From: Alteromonas sp. MMG017
GTDB lineage: Bacteria; Pseudomonadota; Gammaproteobacteria; Enterobacterales; Alteromonadaceae
Assembly: GCF_018100795.1 (NCBI RefSeq)
Contig: NZ_JAGJDY010000002.1
Span: forward strand, 62,001 to 126,000
Reading direction: 5' to 3'
DNA length: 64,000 bases
How positions within the stretch are numbered: the first letter of the stretch is position 1; each line of letters starts with the position of its first letter. Below, in pieces: positions 44,685-53,384 of this stretch. The position numbers and the translations under genes were made by a program. Below the pieces are notes generated by a model. The model did no database searches. It was not told the origin of the DNA and saw only the letters and a program-made list of their open reading frames with translations.

Positions 44685-45909
44685 GTTTTCTGATGCAGCC
44701 GCGCTAGTGATGGCGCGCTGCGAAGCGCTAGGTTCATTAAGCCAAAATCCCACCTGTTTAGACAGGCGCTATTTAACCGAACAACATAAGTTGGCGAATC
44801 AACTTACCTCTGGTTGGATGATAGAAGCTGGCATGACCACGTGGCAAGACAGCGTGGGTAACATTTGGGGTCGTTACACATCAGCTGTACCTAACGCCCC
44901 TCGTTTAATTATTGGTAGCCATCTAGACACCGTGCCCAACGGCGGAAAATACGATGGCATGCTAGGTGTGGTTGCACCTGTTACGCTAATGGCTATGTTC
45001 AGCGGCGAAAGACACCAATTCCCTTTCCATATCGATATTGTTGGGTTTTGTGACGAAGAAGGCACACGTTTTGGCACCACGTTATTAGGAAGCCGCGCGT
45101 TAACCGGAAAATGGCAAGACGAATGGCGTAGGCTAAAAGACGAAGATGGCATTTCTCTAGAAGATGCGATGAAAAACTTTGGGCTAGATTTTGATGCCAT
45201 TAACAGTGCCGCAATTGCACAGACTGACTTGCTTGGCTATTTAGAATTGCATATCGAGCAAGGCCCAGTGTTAGAACAAGAAAACTTACCGGTAGGTGTG
45301 GTGAATGCTATTGCTGGTGCGAAACGCTTTTCGTTAACCGTAACCGGTATGGCAGGACATGCGGGTACTGTGCCCATGTCGATGCGCCACGACGCATTAT
45401 GTGCCAGCGCCGAAATGATTTTGGCGGTAGAGTCTATTAGTCAGCAGCGCCCTGGTGTTGTGGCTACCGTAGGTAAAATTGAGAACGCCCCTAATGGTGT
45501 TAATGTGATTTCAGGTAGATGCCAGTTCTCTTTAGATATTCGAAGTGAAGAAGACCCGCTCAGAGAAGCCGCATTGGCAGAGATTTTGCAGAAAATCAAC
45601 GACATTGCTGTACTACGCAATGTGGAATTAAAGATAGAGCAAACGCACAGTGCGCCAGCGGTACATTGTGATAGTGCGCTACAAAATACATTGCTTAAAG
45701 GTGTAACTGAAGCTGGGATCGTACCCAAAGTACTGGCCTCGGGTGCAGGGCATGATGCAATGGCAATGGCTGAAATATGCCCTGTTGCTATGCTATTCAC
45801 ACGCTGTAAAGGTGGTATTAGTCATCATCCGGCTGAGTCAATCACTACAGGCGATGTTGCCGCGAGCTTAGCGGTAATGCACCACAGTCTTCGCAAGTTA
45901 AAGTACTAA
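44677..45909 (+). CDS. Allantoate amidohydrolase (AllC/HpxK-like, M20 family)
   Basis: 410 residues. M20 metallopeptidase fold with zinc ligands visible at His82 and Asp93 (SHLDTVPNGGKYDGMLG), Glu127-Glu128 (CDEEGTRF), His192 (LHIEQGPVLE) and a late His (GISHHPAES). This subgroup opens allantoate to ureidoglycine and releases ammonia and CO2, or acts on related ureides. Coupling to the PucG-like gene by overlap supports allantoate or ureidoglycolate as substrate. Confidence 0.88.
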   Translation: MSEFSDAAALVMARCEALGSLSQNPTCLDRRYLTEQHKLANQLTSGWMIEAGMTTWQDSVGNIWGRYTSAVPNAPRLIIGSHLDTVPNGGKYDGMLGVVAPVTLMAMFSGERHQFPFHIDIVGFCDEEGTRFGTTLLGSRALTGKWQDEWRRLKDEDGISLEDAMKNFGLDFDAINSAAIAQTDLLGYLELHIEQGPVLEQENLPVGVVNAIAGAKRFSLTVTGMAGHAGTVPMSMRHDALCASAEMILAVESISQQRPGVVATVGKIENAPNGVNVISGRCQFSLDIRSEEDPLREAALAEILQKINDIAVLRNVELKIEQTHSAPAVHCDSALQNTLLKGVTEAGIVPKVLASGAGHDAMAMAEICPVAMLFTRCKGGISHHPAESITTGDVAASLAVMHHSLRKLKY

Positions 45910-45998
45910 GACTCGCTTTAGTGCTTTGTTATGGGGCTTACGCTAACCCCCACCTTTAAGTGCAATTCGTTGAATGATAAGAAACAGGTGTAAGTAAG

Positions 45999-46364
45999 AT
46001 GAAGATAGCAAGGATTTATAATGACGATGAAGGTAAGAGCCACTTTGGTGAAATCGATATTCCGCTAAAAGATGGCGGGCCTATTGGTCTATTGTCAGAA
46101 AAGTTTGGCGCCGATAAAATTATCTTTAGAGAAACTCCCGCAGACTATGACTTTAAATGGCATCCTGCGCCAGCACGCCAGCTTCTTTTTATCTTAAAAG
46201 GTCGTGCAGAATTTACGGTTTCTAACGGTGAGCGCCACGTATTTGGGTCTGGTGATGTTATTTTACTGGAAGACACTGAAGGTGAAGGGCACTGCTCAAA
46301 AGCCATGTATAACGAAGTGCGTCATTCTATCTTTGTTACGCTAGACGAAGGTGTTGAATTCTAA
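45999..46364 (+). CDS. Small cupin protein of the ureide locus
   Basis: 121 residues, single cupin domain. AEFTVSNGERHVFGSGDVILLEDTEGEGH (about 68-96) is the beta-barrel core, with several His/Glu residues that could bind metal. It is too short to be the bicupin ureidoglycine aminohydrolase (AllE). Position after the allantoate hydrolase gene (89-base gap) suggests a ureide or glyoxylate-linked role. The function is not known. TAAGTAAG serves as ribosome site. Confidence 0.7.
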   Translation: MKIARIYNDDEGKSHFGEIDIPLKDGGPIGLLSEKFGADKIIFRETPADYDFKWHPAPARQLLFILKGRAEFTVSNGERHVFGSGDVILLEDTEGEGHCSKAMYNEVRHSIFVTLDEGVEF

Positions 46365-46392
46365 TAGCTTTCATCGCCTTGCTGTTAATTTG

Positions 46393-46416
46393 AGCGCGTC
46401 ATATTGGCGCGCTTTT
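46393..46416 (+). terminator. Terminator of the ureide operon
   Basis: AGCGCG (46393-46398) pairs with CGCGCT (46408-46413) and TTT follows. A second perfect palindrome, GCACCAA-C-TTGGTGC, is at 46426-46440. The first fits a short intrinsic terminator. Confidence 0.65.
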
Positions 46417-46526
46417 CGTTTTAAGGCACCAACTTGGTGCGCGCCACATTTTAACCTTTATTCTTCCCGCATCTATTTTAACTAAAAATATCTGTTTATC
46501 ATTGAGTTAACCTTCTTATTGAGCAT

Positions 46527-46540
46527 GGACTAACTGGTCA
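46527..46540. promoter_or_regulatory. RutR-like box upstream of the exported adenosine deaminase
   Basis: GGACTAACTGGTCA matches the 14-base core of the known E. coli RutR box (TGACCAnnTGGTCA) at 10 of 12 defined positions. A perfect -10 TATAAT lies at 46563-46568, placing the box over the -35 region. Drives the adenosine deaminase-permease unit. Confidence 0.65.
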
Positions 46541-46562
46541 GCTTCTTGCAAACCACCCGCAT

Positions 46563-46568
46563 TATAAT
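46563..46568 (+). promoter_or_regulatory. Promoter -10 element TATAAT
   Basis: Perfect hexamer 21 bases before the ATG at 46590, with no good -35, which suits a promoter governed by the regulator box just upstream. Confidence 0.6.
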
Positions 46569-46589
46569 TTCAATACTGCTGTAGTACTC

Positions 46590-48083
46590 ATGCGTTTGCG
46601 ACTTACCTTTTTACCTTTCTATTTTGTTGTATTTATCTCTCTTTCCAGTTTTGCCTATAAAAGCGTTGCTGCATCAAGTGCGGTTGCCGATTCTTCCCCT
46701 TCTAATTCTAATTCTTCATTTTCTATGCCGTTGTGGTTTGAAGATTTCAAAAAAACCGCCTCGCCACGCCAGATGTATCAATTTTTACACGCCATGCCAA
46801 AAGGAGGTGATTTACATCACCACTTGTCGGGTTCAGGGTTTAGCGAATGGTGGTATGAACTCGGTTCAGATCCTACAAAAAATGGCGGTTATACCTATTA
46901 CACCCAAGTGAACAATAGAAAGTGCAAGTCAGACAAACCCCAGTCAGATAATCAAAGTCCACTACGCTTTCACACCATCAGTGAAACCACATGGGTGACG
47001 CTTCCTGATTGTCTGCAACAAAACTATACCGAATTAGCGTTGCTTAACGAAGATCAGAAGCAAGATTTTATGGATAGTATTCGGCTGCATACGCCCTCAG
47101 AAGGGCGAGACGAATTTTTCTCTACACATTGGCAACGGCTAAATGAATTAACCGCCAACCCCATACTGGTTTCAAAAATATTGCTTCGCAATATGCAGGA
47201 ATATCAAAAAGAAAACCTACAATATTTAGAGACGCAAGTGAATGTACGCTATGCGAAAAAACCCGACGGAAGCCCCTACTCTCCAGATGAAGCATTAGCA
47301 GTTTATACCGACATGCTTGCCAGCGAAGAAGCCCAAGCCACACAGGTTACGGTTCGCTTGCAGTATGCATTAGTGCGCTTTTTGCCCGACGCGGAAGCAC
47401 AGCTGGAATGGATTTATGACTTTGTAGATAAGCATAGAGATATTTATGTCGGCATAAACTTGGTGGGAAGAGAAGATGATAAAAACGGGCAGCCCACGCG
47501 TTTTGCATCAACGCTGCGAAAGCTTCGTGCAAAGTACCCCAAAATTTTGTTGGCCTTTCATGCAGGCGAATCAGAAACCGCCGACTCGAACGTGCGCGAC
47601 ACCTTATTACTTGGTGCAGAGCGTATTGGGCACGGGTTAAATACCATTTTTGATCCAGATACTTTATTGCTAATGAGAAACAGCCATTACCTTATAGAAA
47701 TTAATCTTATTTCAAATTTACTGTTAGATTATGTACCTAATTACGACAGCCACCCGTTTCCAGAATATCTACGTACCGGTATTCCTACCGCGTTATCTAC
47801 TGATGATCGCGGAATGTTCGATTCCACTTTAACCGACGAATTTTATATCGCGGTAACCCAATTTAACTTGAGCTGGGAAGAACTGCTCAACCTCGGTATT
47901 AACAGCTTGCAGTACAGCTTTTTACAACCGGATGTTAAAGCACAGCAACTCGCTTTATATCATCAACGGGTGGCTGAATTTGAAAACCAAGTTGCGTCAG
48001 ATACCGTGCCTACCCAAACCCCAACGTTTCGCGCATTCATCTGTACATTTGAAAGCCAACTGTGCAGCGGCGATAAGGACTGA
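46590..48083 (+). CDS. Exported adenosine deaminase
   Basis: 497 residues with a signal peptide (about residues 1-28, cleavage near VAA-SS). Metal-dependent deaminase fold: GGDLHHHLSGS (His76 and His78), LAFHAGESE with a His and Glu, RIGHGLNT, and STDDRGMF with the paired Asp. All ADA ligands and catalytic residues are visible. It is longer than cytosolic adenosine deaminases (about 340) because of an N-terminal extension and an insert near residues 95-160. It would deaminate adenosine to inosine in the periplasm. The next gene, a permease, starts 2 bases after its stop. Confidence 0.88.
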   Translation: MRLRLTFLPFYFVVFISLSSFAYKSVAASSAVADSSPSNSNSSFSMPLWFEDFKKTASPRQMYQFLHAMPKGGDLHHHLSGSGFSEWWYELGSDPTKNGGYTYYTQVNNRKCKSDKPQSDNQSPLRFHTISETTWVTLPDCLQQNYTELALLNEDQKQDFMDSIRLHTPSEGRDEFFSTHWQRLNELTANPILVSKILLRNMQEYQKENLQYLETQVNVRYAKKPDGSPYSPDEALAVYTDMLASEEAQATQVTVRLQYALVRFLPDAEAQLEWIYDFVDKHRDIYVGINLVGREDDKNGQPTRFASTLRKLRAKYPKILLAFHAGESETADSNVRDTLLLGAERIGHGLNTIFDPDTLLLMRNSHYLIEINLISNLLLDYVPNYDSHPFPEYLRTGIPTALSTDDRGMFDSTLTDEFYIAVTQFNLSWEELLNLGINSLQYSFLQPDVKAQQLALYHQRVAEFENQVASDTVPTQTPTFRAFICTFESQLCSGDKD

Positions 48084-48085
48084 TC

Positions 48086-49465
48086 ATGCAAGAACAACAT
48101 CAAGATTTACTTTATGGTTTGCACGATAAACCCAATGCAGTGGCGTGCTTAACCGCCGCGTTTCAGCACATGCTAGCGAGTTTTATAGGGGTGATAACCC
48201 CAACGTTAATTATCTCTGCCACTTTAGGGCTTACAGAGCATACTGCTTACCTTATTTGTATGGCGCTTTTTGTCAGTGGCGTGGGTACCTTTATCCAGAC
48301 TAAAAAATTCGGCCCTGTAGGCAGTGGCTTAGTGGCTATACAAGGGACCAGCTTTGCGTTTATTAGTGCGTTACTTTTAGCGGGTATGAAAGTAAAAAAT
48401 GAGGGTGGAAGTAGCGAAGAAATATTGTCACTTCTATTTGGTCTTACGTTAGCGGGCGCGGTAGTTGAGGTGGTGTTTAGTTTATTCGTTACCCAGCTAA
48501 AGCGCATTATTACACCGCTGACTACCGGTATTGTGATTACCGCCATTGGCTTATCTCTGATTAACGTAGGAATGACGGATTTAGCCGGTGGATTTAACGC
48601 TGAATCTTTTGCAAGTTTAGACAATTTAGGTTTAGGGGTAAGCGTTTTACTCATTATTGTATTTTTAAATGCGTCGAATAATCATTGGGTACGGCTGTCG
48701 GCCATTTTTGTAGGAATGACGTTGGGCACTGCCTATGTGTGGATCACTAAAGGTTTAGACTTTTCTCACCTACATAACTTGCCTGCCATTGCCGTTCCAC
48801 AGCCCTTTGCCTTTGGCATTAGCTTCGACATTACCTTGTTTTTACCCATTGCACTTATCTACTTATTTACCGCAATTGAAACCGCGGGCGATTTAACCGC
48901 GAATAGCCTGTTTTGCAAAGAGCCTGTGTCTGGCCCGCTTTACTTATCTCGTATTAAAGGCGGTATTTTGGGCGACGGACTTAATTCTATGATTGCTGGC
49001 GCCTTTAATACCTTTCCCAACACTACCTTTGGCCAAAACAACGGGGTTATTCAGCTTACCGGTATTGCGAGTAGAAAAGTGGGTTTCTTTGTGGCGGGCA
49101 TGTTTGTTTTTGTTGGCCTATTCCCTGTGGTAGGCGGTGTGCTACAAGCTATCCCTAAGCCGGTGTTAGGAGGGGCAACCTTAGTGATGTTTGCCATGGT
49201 GGCTGTGGGTGGTTTAAAGCTACTTGCTAGCTACGCGTTAGATAGAAGAAGTAGCTTAATTACCGCCTGCGCATTAGGTATGAGTATTGGTGTAATGATG
49301 GTACCCAGTGCGCTATCTCAGCTTCCTACTTGGTTGGAAAACGTTTTACTCTCTCCTGTCACGTCTGCGGGGCTAACCGCTATTATTTTAGATCTTACTT
49401 TGCCCAGTGCACCGCAAAAAGCAACACAGAATATACCGAAAGCAGCAACAAATACGCACGGCTAA
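48086..49465 (+). CDS. NCS2-family nucleobase permease (xanthine/uracil type)
   Basis: 459 residues, about 14 membrane segments. NCS2 hallmarks: AFQHMLASFIGVITPTLII at the start, PVGSGLVAIQGTSFAF (the conserved Q-G region), AIETAGDLTANS (about 262-273, the transport motif) and NTFPNTTFGQNNGVIQLTGIASR. It imports a purine or uracil base with protons or sodium. Cotranscription with the exported adenosine deaminase suggests hypoxanthine or xanthine. AAGGA precedes the ATG. A strong hairpin follows at 49507. Confidence 0.92.
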   Translation: MQEQHQDLLYGLHDKPNAVACLTAAFQHMLASFIGVITPTLIISATLGLTEHTAYLICMALFVSGVGTFIQTKKFGPVGSGLVAIQGTSFAFISALLLAGMKVKNEGGSSEEILSLLFGLTLAGAVVEVVFSLFVTQLKRIITPLTTGIVITAIGLSLINVGMTDLAGGFNAESFASLDNLGLGVSVLLIIVFLNASNNHWVRLSAIFVGMTLGTAYVWITKGLDFSHLHNLPAIAVPQPFAFGISFDITLFLPIALIYLFTAIETAGDLTANSLFCKEPVSGPLYLSRIKGGILGDGLNSMIAGAFNTFPNTTFGQNNGVIQLTGIASRKVGFFVAGMFVFVGLFPVVGGVLQAIPKPVLGGATLVMFAMVAVGGLKLLASYALDRRSSLITACALGMSIGVMMVPSALSQLPTWLENVLLSPVTSAGLTAIILDLTLPSAPQKATQNIPKAATNTHG

Positions 49466-49506
49466 GTGTAAAGGGCAAATTTGGTGCAACATTCACGTTA
49501 ACCATC

Positions 49507-49541
49507 ACAATGCTGGTGCAGAGATCCACCAGCATTGTTTC
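49507..49541 (+). terminator. Terminator of the deaminase-permease unit
   Basis: Perfect 12-bp stem ACAATGCTGGTG (49507-49518) with CACCAGCATTGT (49527-49538), 8-base loop, T-rich tail (TTCATTT). Good candidate. Confidence 0.75.
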
Positions 49542-49624
49542 ATTTCACATTTTAATAACATTGACGCGTTTCCCTCTTTTGAAAAAGTTCAATTAAATCA
49601 TAAATTTAAATTTATTTAATTTCC

Positions 49625-49638
49625 TGACCAACTGGACA
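49625..49638. promoter_or_regulatory. RutR-like box upstream of the TonB receptor
   Basis: TGACCAACTGGACA matches the RutR box core at 11 of 12 defined positions. It lies 91 bases before the receptor start, in a promoter position. Confidence 0.7.
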
Positions 49639-49728
49639 AGAAGATGGCACTCATTGTGCTATTACCCAGACAGAAAAATAAAAAAGTATAAAAGGCCTTT
49701 TTAAAGGCTATTAAAAATAGAGGAAACC

Positions 49729-52158
49729 ATGATTAACACTACATTCAAACTAAACCCATTCGCCCGTGCGCTGGCATTCGGTCTGACGTTGTCAGTGCCT
49801 TCAATTGCACTTGCACAAGACGCTGAATCTGCGCCGAAAGACGCTGACGTTGAAAAAATTGAAGTAACAGGGTCGCTGGGCAGTTTGCCTGGTCAAGATG
49901 TTGAATCAGTTTTTGGTTTTGGAAAATCAATTCTTGAAACGCCACGTTCTGCATCAACGATTTCTCAAGAACAAATGGAGCGTTTCAACGTTTCAGATAT
50001 TGATGAACTAGTGGCATTTGCACCTGGTACATTTACCCAATCATTCTTTGGTGTTGCAGGTTCACTTGATGTACGTGGTACACCTGGTGAAACCTATTTT
50101 CGTGGCGTTAAACGCCTAGATAACCCAGGTAACTACCCAACGCCAATTGGTGCTTCAAGCCGAATTGATATTGTTCGTGGCCCAGCGTCTCCTATTTATG
50201 GCCCGTCTAAGATTGGTGGTTACTTAAACTTTAACCCTAAATCTGCTCGTGCTTCTTCTGGTCAGTATTTAGAGAAGCCTGAAGGTGCAATCTCTTATAC
50301 TACGGGTTCGTGGGATAAGAGCGTGTTAACTGCAGAGGTTGGTGGTCCAGCACAGGTTGGCGACAAAACAGTAGGATATTACCTGTACGGTGAAGTAGAA
50401 AATTCAGATAGCTATTATGAAAATACGCAAACTGATCAAACCATTCTACAAGCCGCGTTCAACATCGATATTACTGATAACCTTCGTGTTGAATTTGGTG
50501 GTATGTACCACGATTACGACGGCAACCAAGTTGCTGGTTGGAACCGTTTAACACAAGACCTAATTGACGACGGCACTTATATTACCGGTACTGCTCAATC
50601 GCTTGATACTGACGGCGACGGTTCAATTAGTCATGAAGAGTATGGTGCAGTAAACATTGCGGGTAACAGCTTCTTCTACGTTCCTGGCGCTGCATTTACC
50701 GATGATGAAGCAACTGCCCTAATGGCACTTGAAAACGTTGGTACGACTACCCTAAACGGTAGCCAAGTATTGGTTGCACCAGACGACCAACTGGGCAACG
50801 AAGCGATTACCTTTTACTTCGACACTATTTACTACGCGGACAACTGGGAAGTTCGTAACCAGTTCTTCTACGATTCATACGATAATATCAACGAAAATGC
50901 GTATGGTTTCTCGCAGTTCCACGATAGCTGGGTAATTGAAGATAAAATTGTTTTCGCCACTGAATATGAAAACGATAGCTTGTTAGCGCAATTCCAGATT
51001 TCACCGTCAATTCGTTATACCGACTTTTTACACGGTGATGATTTTACCTACGAATACTTTAACCGTCGTGATTTGACCATGGCTTCTTCAGCATTAGACA
51101 GACGTTTACTGTCCACTCGCTCAGGCATGAACTACGACAACTACGATGAAGGTAACTACCTTGATTTAGGTATTGGTGCCATGACCGACCTTACCTGGGA
51201 TTGGGGCTTGAACCTTGTTCTTGGTGTGCGTTATGACACTATTGATATCGAAACCACATCACGTCAGGACTTATTATTACCTGGTGCTCGCATTGAAGGC
51301 AATGAAGGTACGCCAGTTTCTGCTGAAGACACAGTAGGCGGTTGGTCGTGGAATACCAGTATTTCATATGAACTTCCGTTTGGTTTAATTCCTTACATCA
51401 CAGCGGCTGAGCAAGCGACTATTGTTGCCGGTCAAGGTGCTGAAATTGGTGTTGGGCAATTAGAAGATGGTGCATTTGATACATCTGAATTGTTTGAATT
51501 TGGTATTAAAGGTTCATTACTAGACGACACCCTATACTTTGCACTTTCATCATTCGAGATGGAAAGAACTGACTTTAGCAGCCAAAACACCGTAACGAAC
51601 AACACGACCAACAACAAAGGTACTGAGTTCGAGTTACGTTGGGTAGTGAACGAAAATCTTGTAATGTCTGCTGGCTACACCAACATCAAGGTTATTAACC
51701 TTACTGCACTTGAAAATGGTAACCAGTTTGGTTTCCTAGGCGCTGAAGACCTAACAAGCCTTACCGATCCATCGCTTGTATTTGGTGGTAACGTCATTGG
51801 TTTGAACTTAATTGGTGAAGGCTTTGCTAACACTGATGCACGTAAAGCGGGTATTCCTGAAAACGTGTACACAGTAACTGCAACTTACGACTTCCAAAAC
51901 GGTTATGCGGCTAACGTGAGTGTAGTTGACGTTGAAGAAGTGGCATCAGGTTTCTCTGCATCGGTAATGCTTCCAGCATACACGCTAGTGAATGCTGGTG
52001 TGTCTTACCAAGCAGATGACTGGTCTGTTAACTTCACCGTTAAGAACTTAACGGATGAGCGTTATTTCCGTGCTAACTTCCCTGACTTATTCGGTAGCCA
52101 GGTTGTATTGCCTGAATTACCACGTCATTGGAGCGCGAAGTTCGCTTATAAGTTCTAA
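49729..52158 (+). CDS. TonB-dependent receptor with an EF-hand-like loop
   Basis: 809 residues. Signal peptide 1-29, then a segment KIEVTGSL, and a plug domain (about 65-165) with RSASTISQEQMERFNVSDIDELVAFAPG and SRIDIVRGPASPIYG. The rest is a 22-strand barrel ending in W-S-A-K-F-A-Y-K-F, with the terminal Phe of outer-membrane proteins. Residues 293-304 (DTDGDGSISHEE) form a canonical 12-residue calcium-binding EF-hand loop in a predicted surface loop. Receptors of this class take up scarce ligands by TonB energy; neighbours suggest nucleosides or purines. AGAGGAAA precedes the ATG. A terminator follows, then the NUP gene. Confidence 0.92.
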   Translation: MINTTFKLNPFARALAFGLTLSVPSIALAQDAESAPKDADVEKIEVTGSLGSLPGQDVESVFGFGKSILETPRSASTISQEQMERFNVSDIDELVAFAPGTFTQSFFGVAGSLDVRGTPGETYFRGVKRLDNPGNYPTPIGASSRIDIVRGPASPIYGPSKIGGYLNFNPKSARASSGQYLEKPEGAISYTTGSWDKSVLTAEVGGPAQVGDKTVGYYLYGEVENSDSYYENTQTDQTILQAAFNIDITDNLRVEFGGMYHDYDGNQVAGWNRLTQDLIDDGTYITGTAQSLDTDGDGSISHEEYGAVNIAGNSFFYVPGAAFTDDEATALMALENVGTTTLNGSQVLVAPDDQLGNEAITFYFDTIYYADNWEVRNQFFYDSYDNINENAYGFSQFHDSWVIEDKIVFATEYENDSLLAQFQISPSIRYTDFLHGDDFTYEYFNRRDLTMASSALDRRLLSTRSGMNYDNYDEGNYLDLGIGAMTDLTWDWGLNLVLGVRYDTIDIETTSRQDLLLPGARIEGNEGTPVSAEDTVGGWSWNTSISYELPFGLIPYITAAEQATIVAGQGAEIGVGQLEDGAFDTSELFEFGIKGSLLDDTLYFALSSFEMERTDFSSQNTVTNNTTNNKGTEFELRWVVNENLVMSAGYTNIKVINLTALENGNQFGFLGAEDLTSLTDPSLVFGGNVIGLNLIGEGFANTDARKAGIPENVYTVTATYDFQNGYAANVSVVDVEEVASGFSASVMLPAYTLVNAGVSYQADDWSVNFTVKNLTDERYFRANFPDLFGSQVVLPELPRHWSAKFAYKF

Positions 52159-52197
52159 GCCACTGTAATATATGTGTTTGTAATACGTAAAGTTGTA

Positions 52198-52232
52198 AAG
52201 GTAAATCTACCCTCGTAGATTTACCTTTTTTT
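52198..52232 (+). terminator. Terminator after the TonB receptor gene
   Basis: AAGGTAAATCTA (52198-52209) with TAGATTTACCTT (52216-52227) and a run of T residues. Lies only 23 bases before the NUP gene start, so it may limit read-through into it. Confidence 0.88.
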
Positions 52233-52254
52233 ATACCTAAGAGGACAATTATTA

Positions 52255-53328
52255 ATGCGCTATTTTGCTAATGCTATTCTCGCCCTTTCTTTTTTCGCTT
52301 CCGCTGGGCACTGCGCTGAAACCACTCCCCCTATCGAAATCAAAGCCGTTGTGGTTGCCATGTTTGAAATTGGTGAAGACGAAGGTGACAAACCCGGTGA
52401 ATTCCAACTGTGGAAAAAAGGCCAAAATCTTTCAACCCGCTATGCCCTTCCCCATGCTCACCATGATATTTTTGTTAACGAAGAAACCGGTGTACTAGGT
52501 ATTGTAACGGGCATGGGTATCGCTCGTGCCTCTGCCGCTATAATGGCGCTTGGGTTAGACCCAAGATTCGACTTAACGCATGCTTACTGGCTTGTAGCAG
52601 GTATTGCAGGCATGGATCCTGCCGATGGCACTATTGGCTCTGCTGTATGGACAGACTATGTGGTTGATGGCGACCTAGCCCATCAAATTGACGCACGTGA
52701 AATTCCAAGCGATTGGAAAACCGGCTATTTCCCGCTTTTCACTCATTCACCTTACGCTAATGCTGCGTCGGTAAACCCGGAACAAGCCCCTAACGGCGAA
52801 GTTTATATTTTAAATGCGAATTTAAGGGATTGGGCGTTTAATCTTACTAAAGATACGGCGTTACCTAATACTCCCGCTATGGATAAGTTACGTGCTACCT
52901 ATACGGGGTATCCTAAAGCGCTTTCGGCACCCACAATTATGACTGGCTCTCATTTATCTGCTTCTACATTTTGGCATGGTGCTTTGCTAAATGATTGGGC
53001 GAACGACTGGGTGGGCTACTGGACACAAAGTAAAGGTAACTTTGTCACTTCAGGTATGGAAGATTCAGCAACCCTTCAAGCTCTCACCTATTTAGATAAC
53101 GCTGAATTGGTTGATAAAGACCGCGTACTTATTCTACGTACTGCCAGTAACTTTACTATGCAGCCCAAAGGACTGACTGCTGCTAAAAACCTTGAATTAG
53201 AAAGTTCTGGGGAAGGCTACGCAGCGCTACAATCTGCCGTAGAAGCAGCTTACGCTGTAGGTTCGGTGGTTATTGAGGAAATTACGACAAATTGGGATAC
53301 AGTGAAAACTGACATACCGGTTAAGTAA
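52255..53328 (+). CDS. Exported NUP-family protein (purine nucleoside)
   Basis: 357 residues with a signal peptide (about 1-20, cleavage near GHC-AE). Matches the NUP family (named after a Candida nucleoside permease), whose fold resembles nucleoside phosphorylases: VVVAMFEIGEDEGDKPGEFQLW near residue 32, GIVTGMGIARASAAIMALGLDPRFDLTHAYWLVAGIAGMDP near 81, and TGMEDSATLQAL near 260. It lacks membrane segments beyond the signal, so I infer a periplasmic nucleoside-handling enzyme or binding protein rather than a carrier. AAGAGGAC precedes the ATG. Confidence 0.82.
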   Translation: MRYFANAILALSFFASAGHCAETTPPIEIKAVVVAMFEIGEDEGDKPGEFQLWKKGQNLSTRYALPHAHHDIFVNEETGVLGIVTGMGIARASAAIMALGLDPRFDLTHAYWLVAGIAGMDPADGTIGSAVWTDYVVDGDLAHQIDAREIPSDWKTGYFPLFTHSPYANAASVNPEQAPNGEVYILNANLRDWAFNLTKDTALPNTPAMDKLRATYTGYPKALSAPTIMTGSHLSASTFWHGALLNDWANDWVGYWTQSKGNFVTSGMEDSATLQALTYLDNAELVDKDRVLILRTASNFTMQPKGLTAAKNLELESSGEGYAALQSAVEAAYAVGSVVIEEITTNWDTVKTDIPVK

Positions 53329-53350
53329 TAGTAAGACAGTAGCGTTTAAA

Positions 53351-53384
53351 CATCAGTGGCAGCGGTCTTTTGCTGTCACTGGTG
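53351..53384. terminator. Bidirectional hairpin between convergent NUP and kinase genes
   Basis: A 13-base stem (53351-53363 with 53372-53384, two G-T pairs) overlaps the stop of the histidine kinase gene. T tract weak. Confidence 0.5.

Noticed and set aside
44834..44847. TGACCACGTGGCAA, resembling a RutR-like box
   Set aside because: It lies within the allantoate amidohydrolase coding region with conserved protein sequence, and the right arm is poor.
48247..48654. 135-codon antisense frame inside the NCS2 permease gene
   Set aside because: Mirror of membrane-protein codons; no ribosome site or family.
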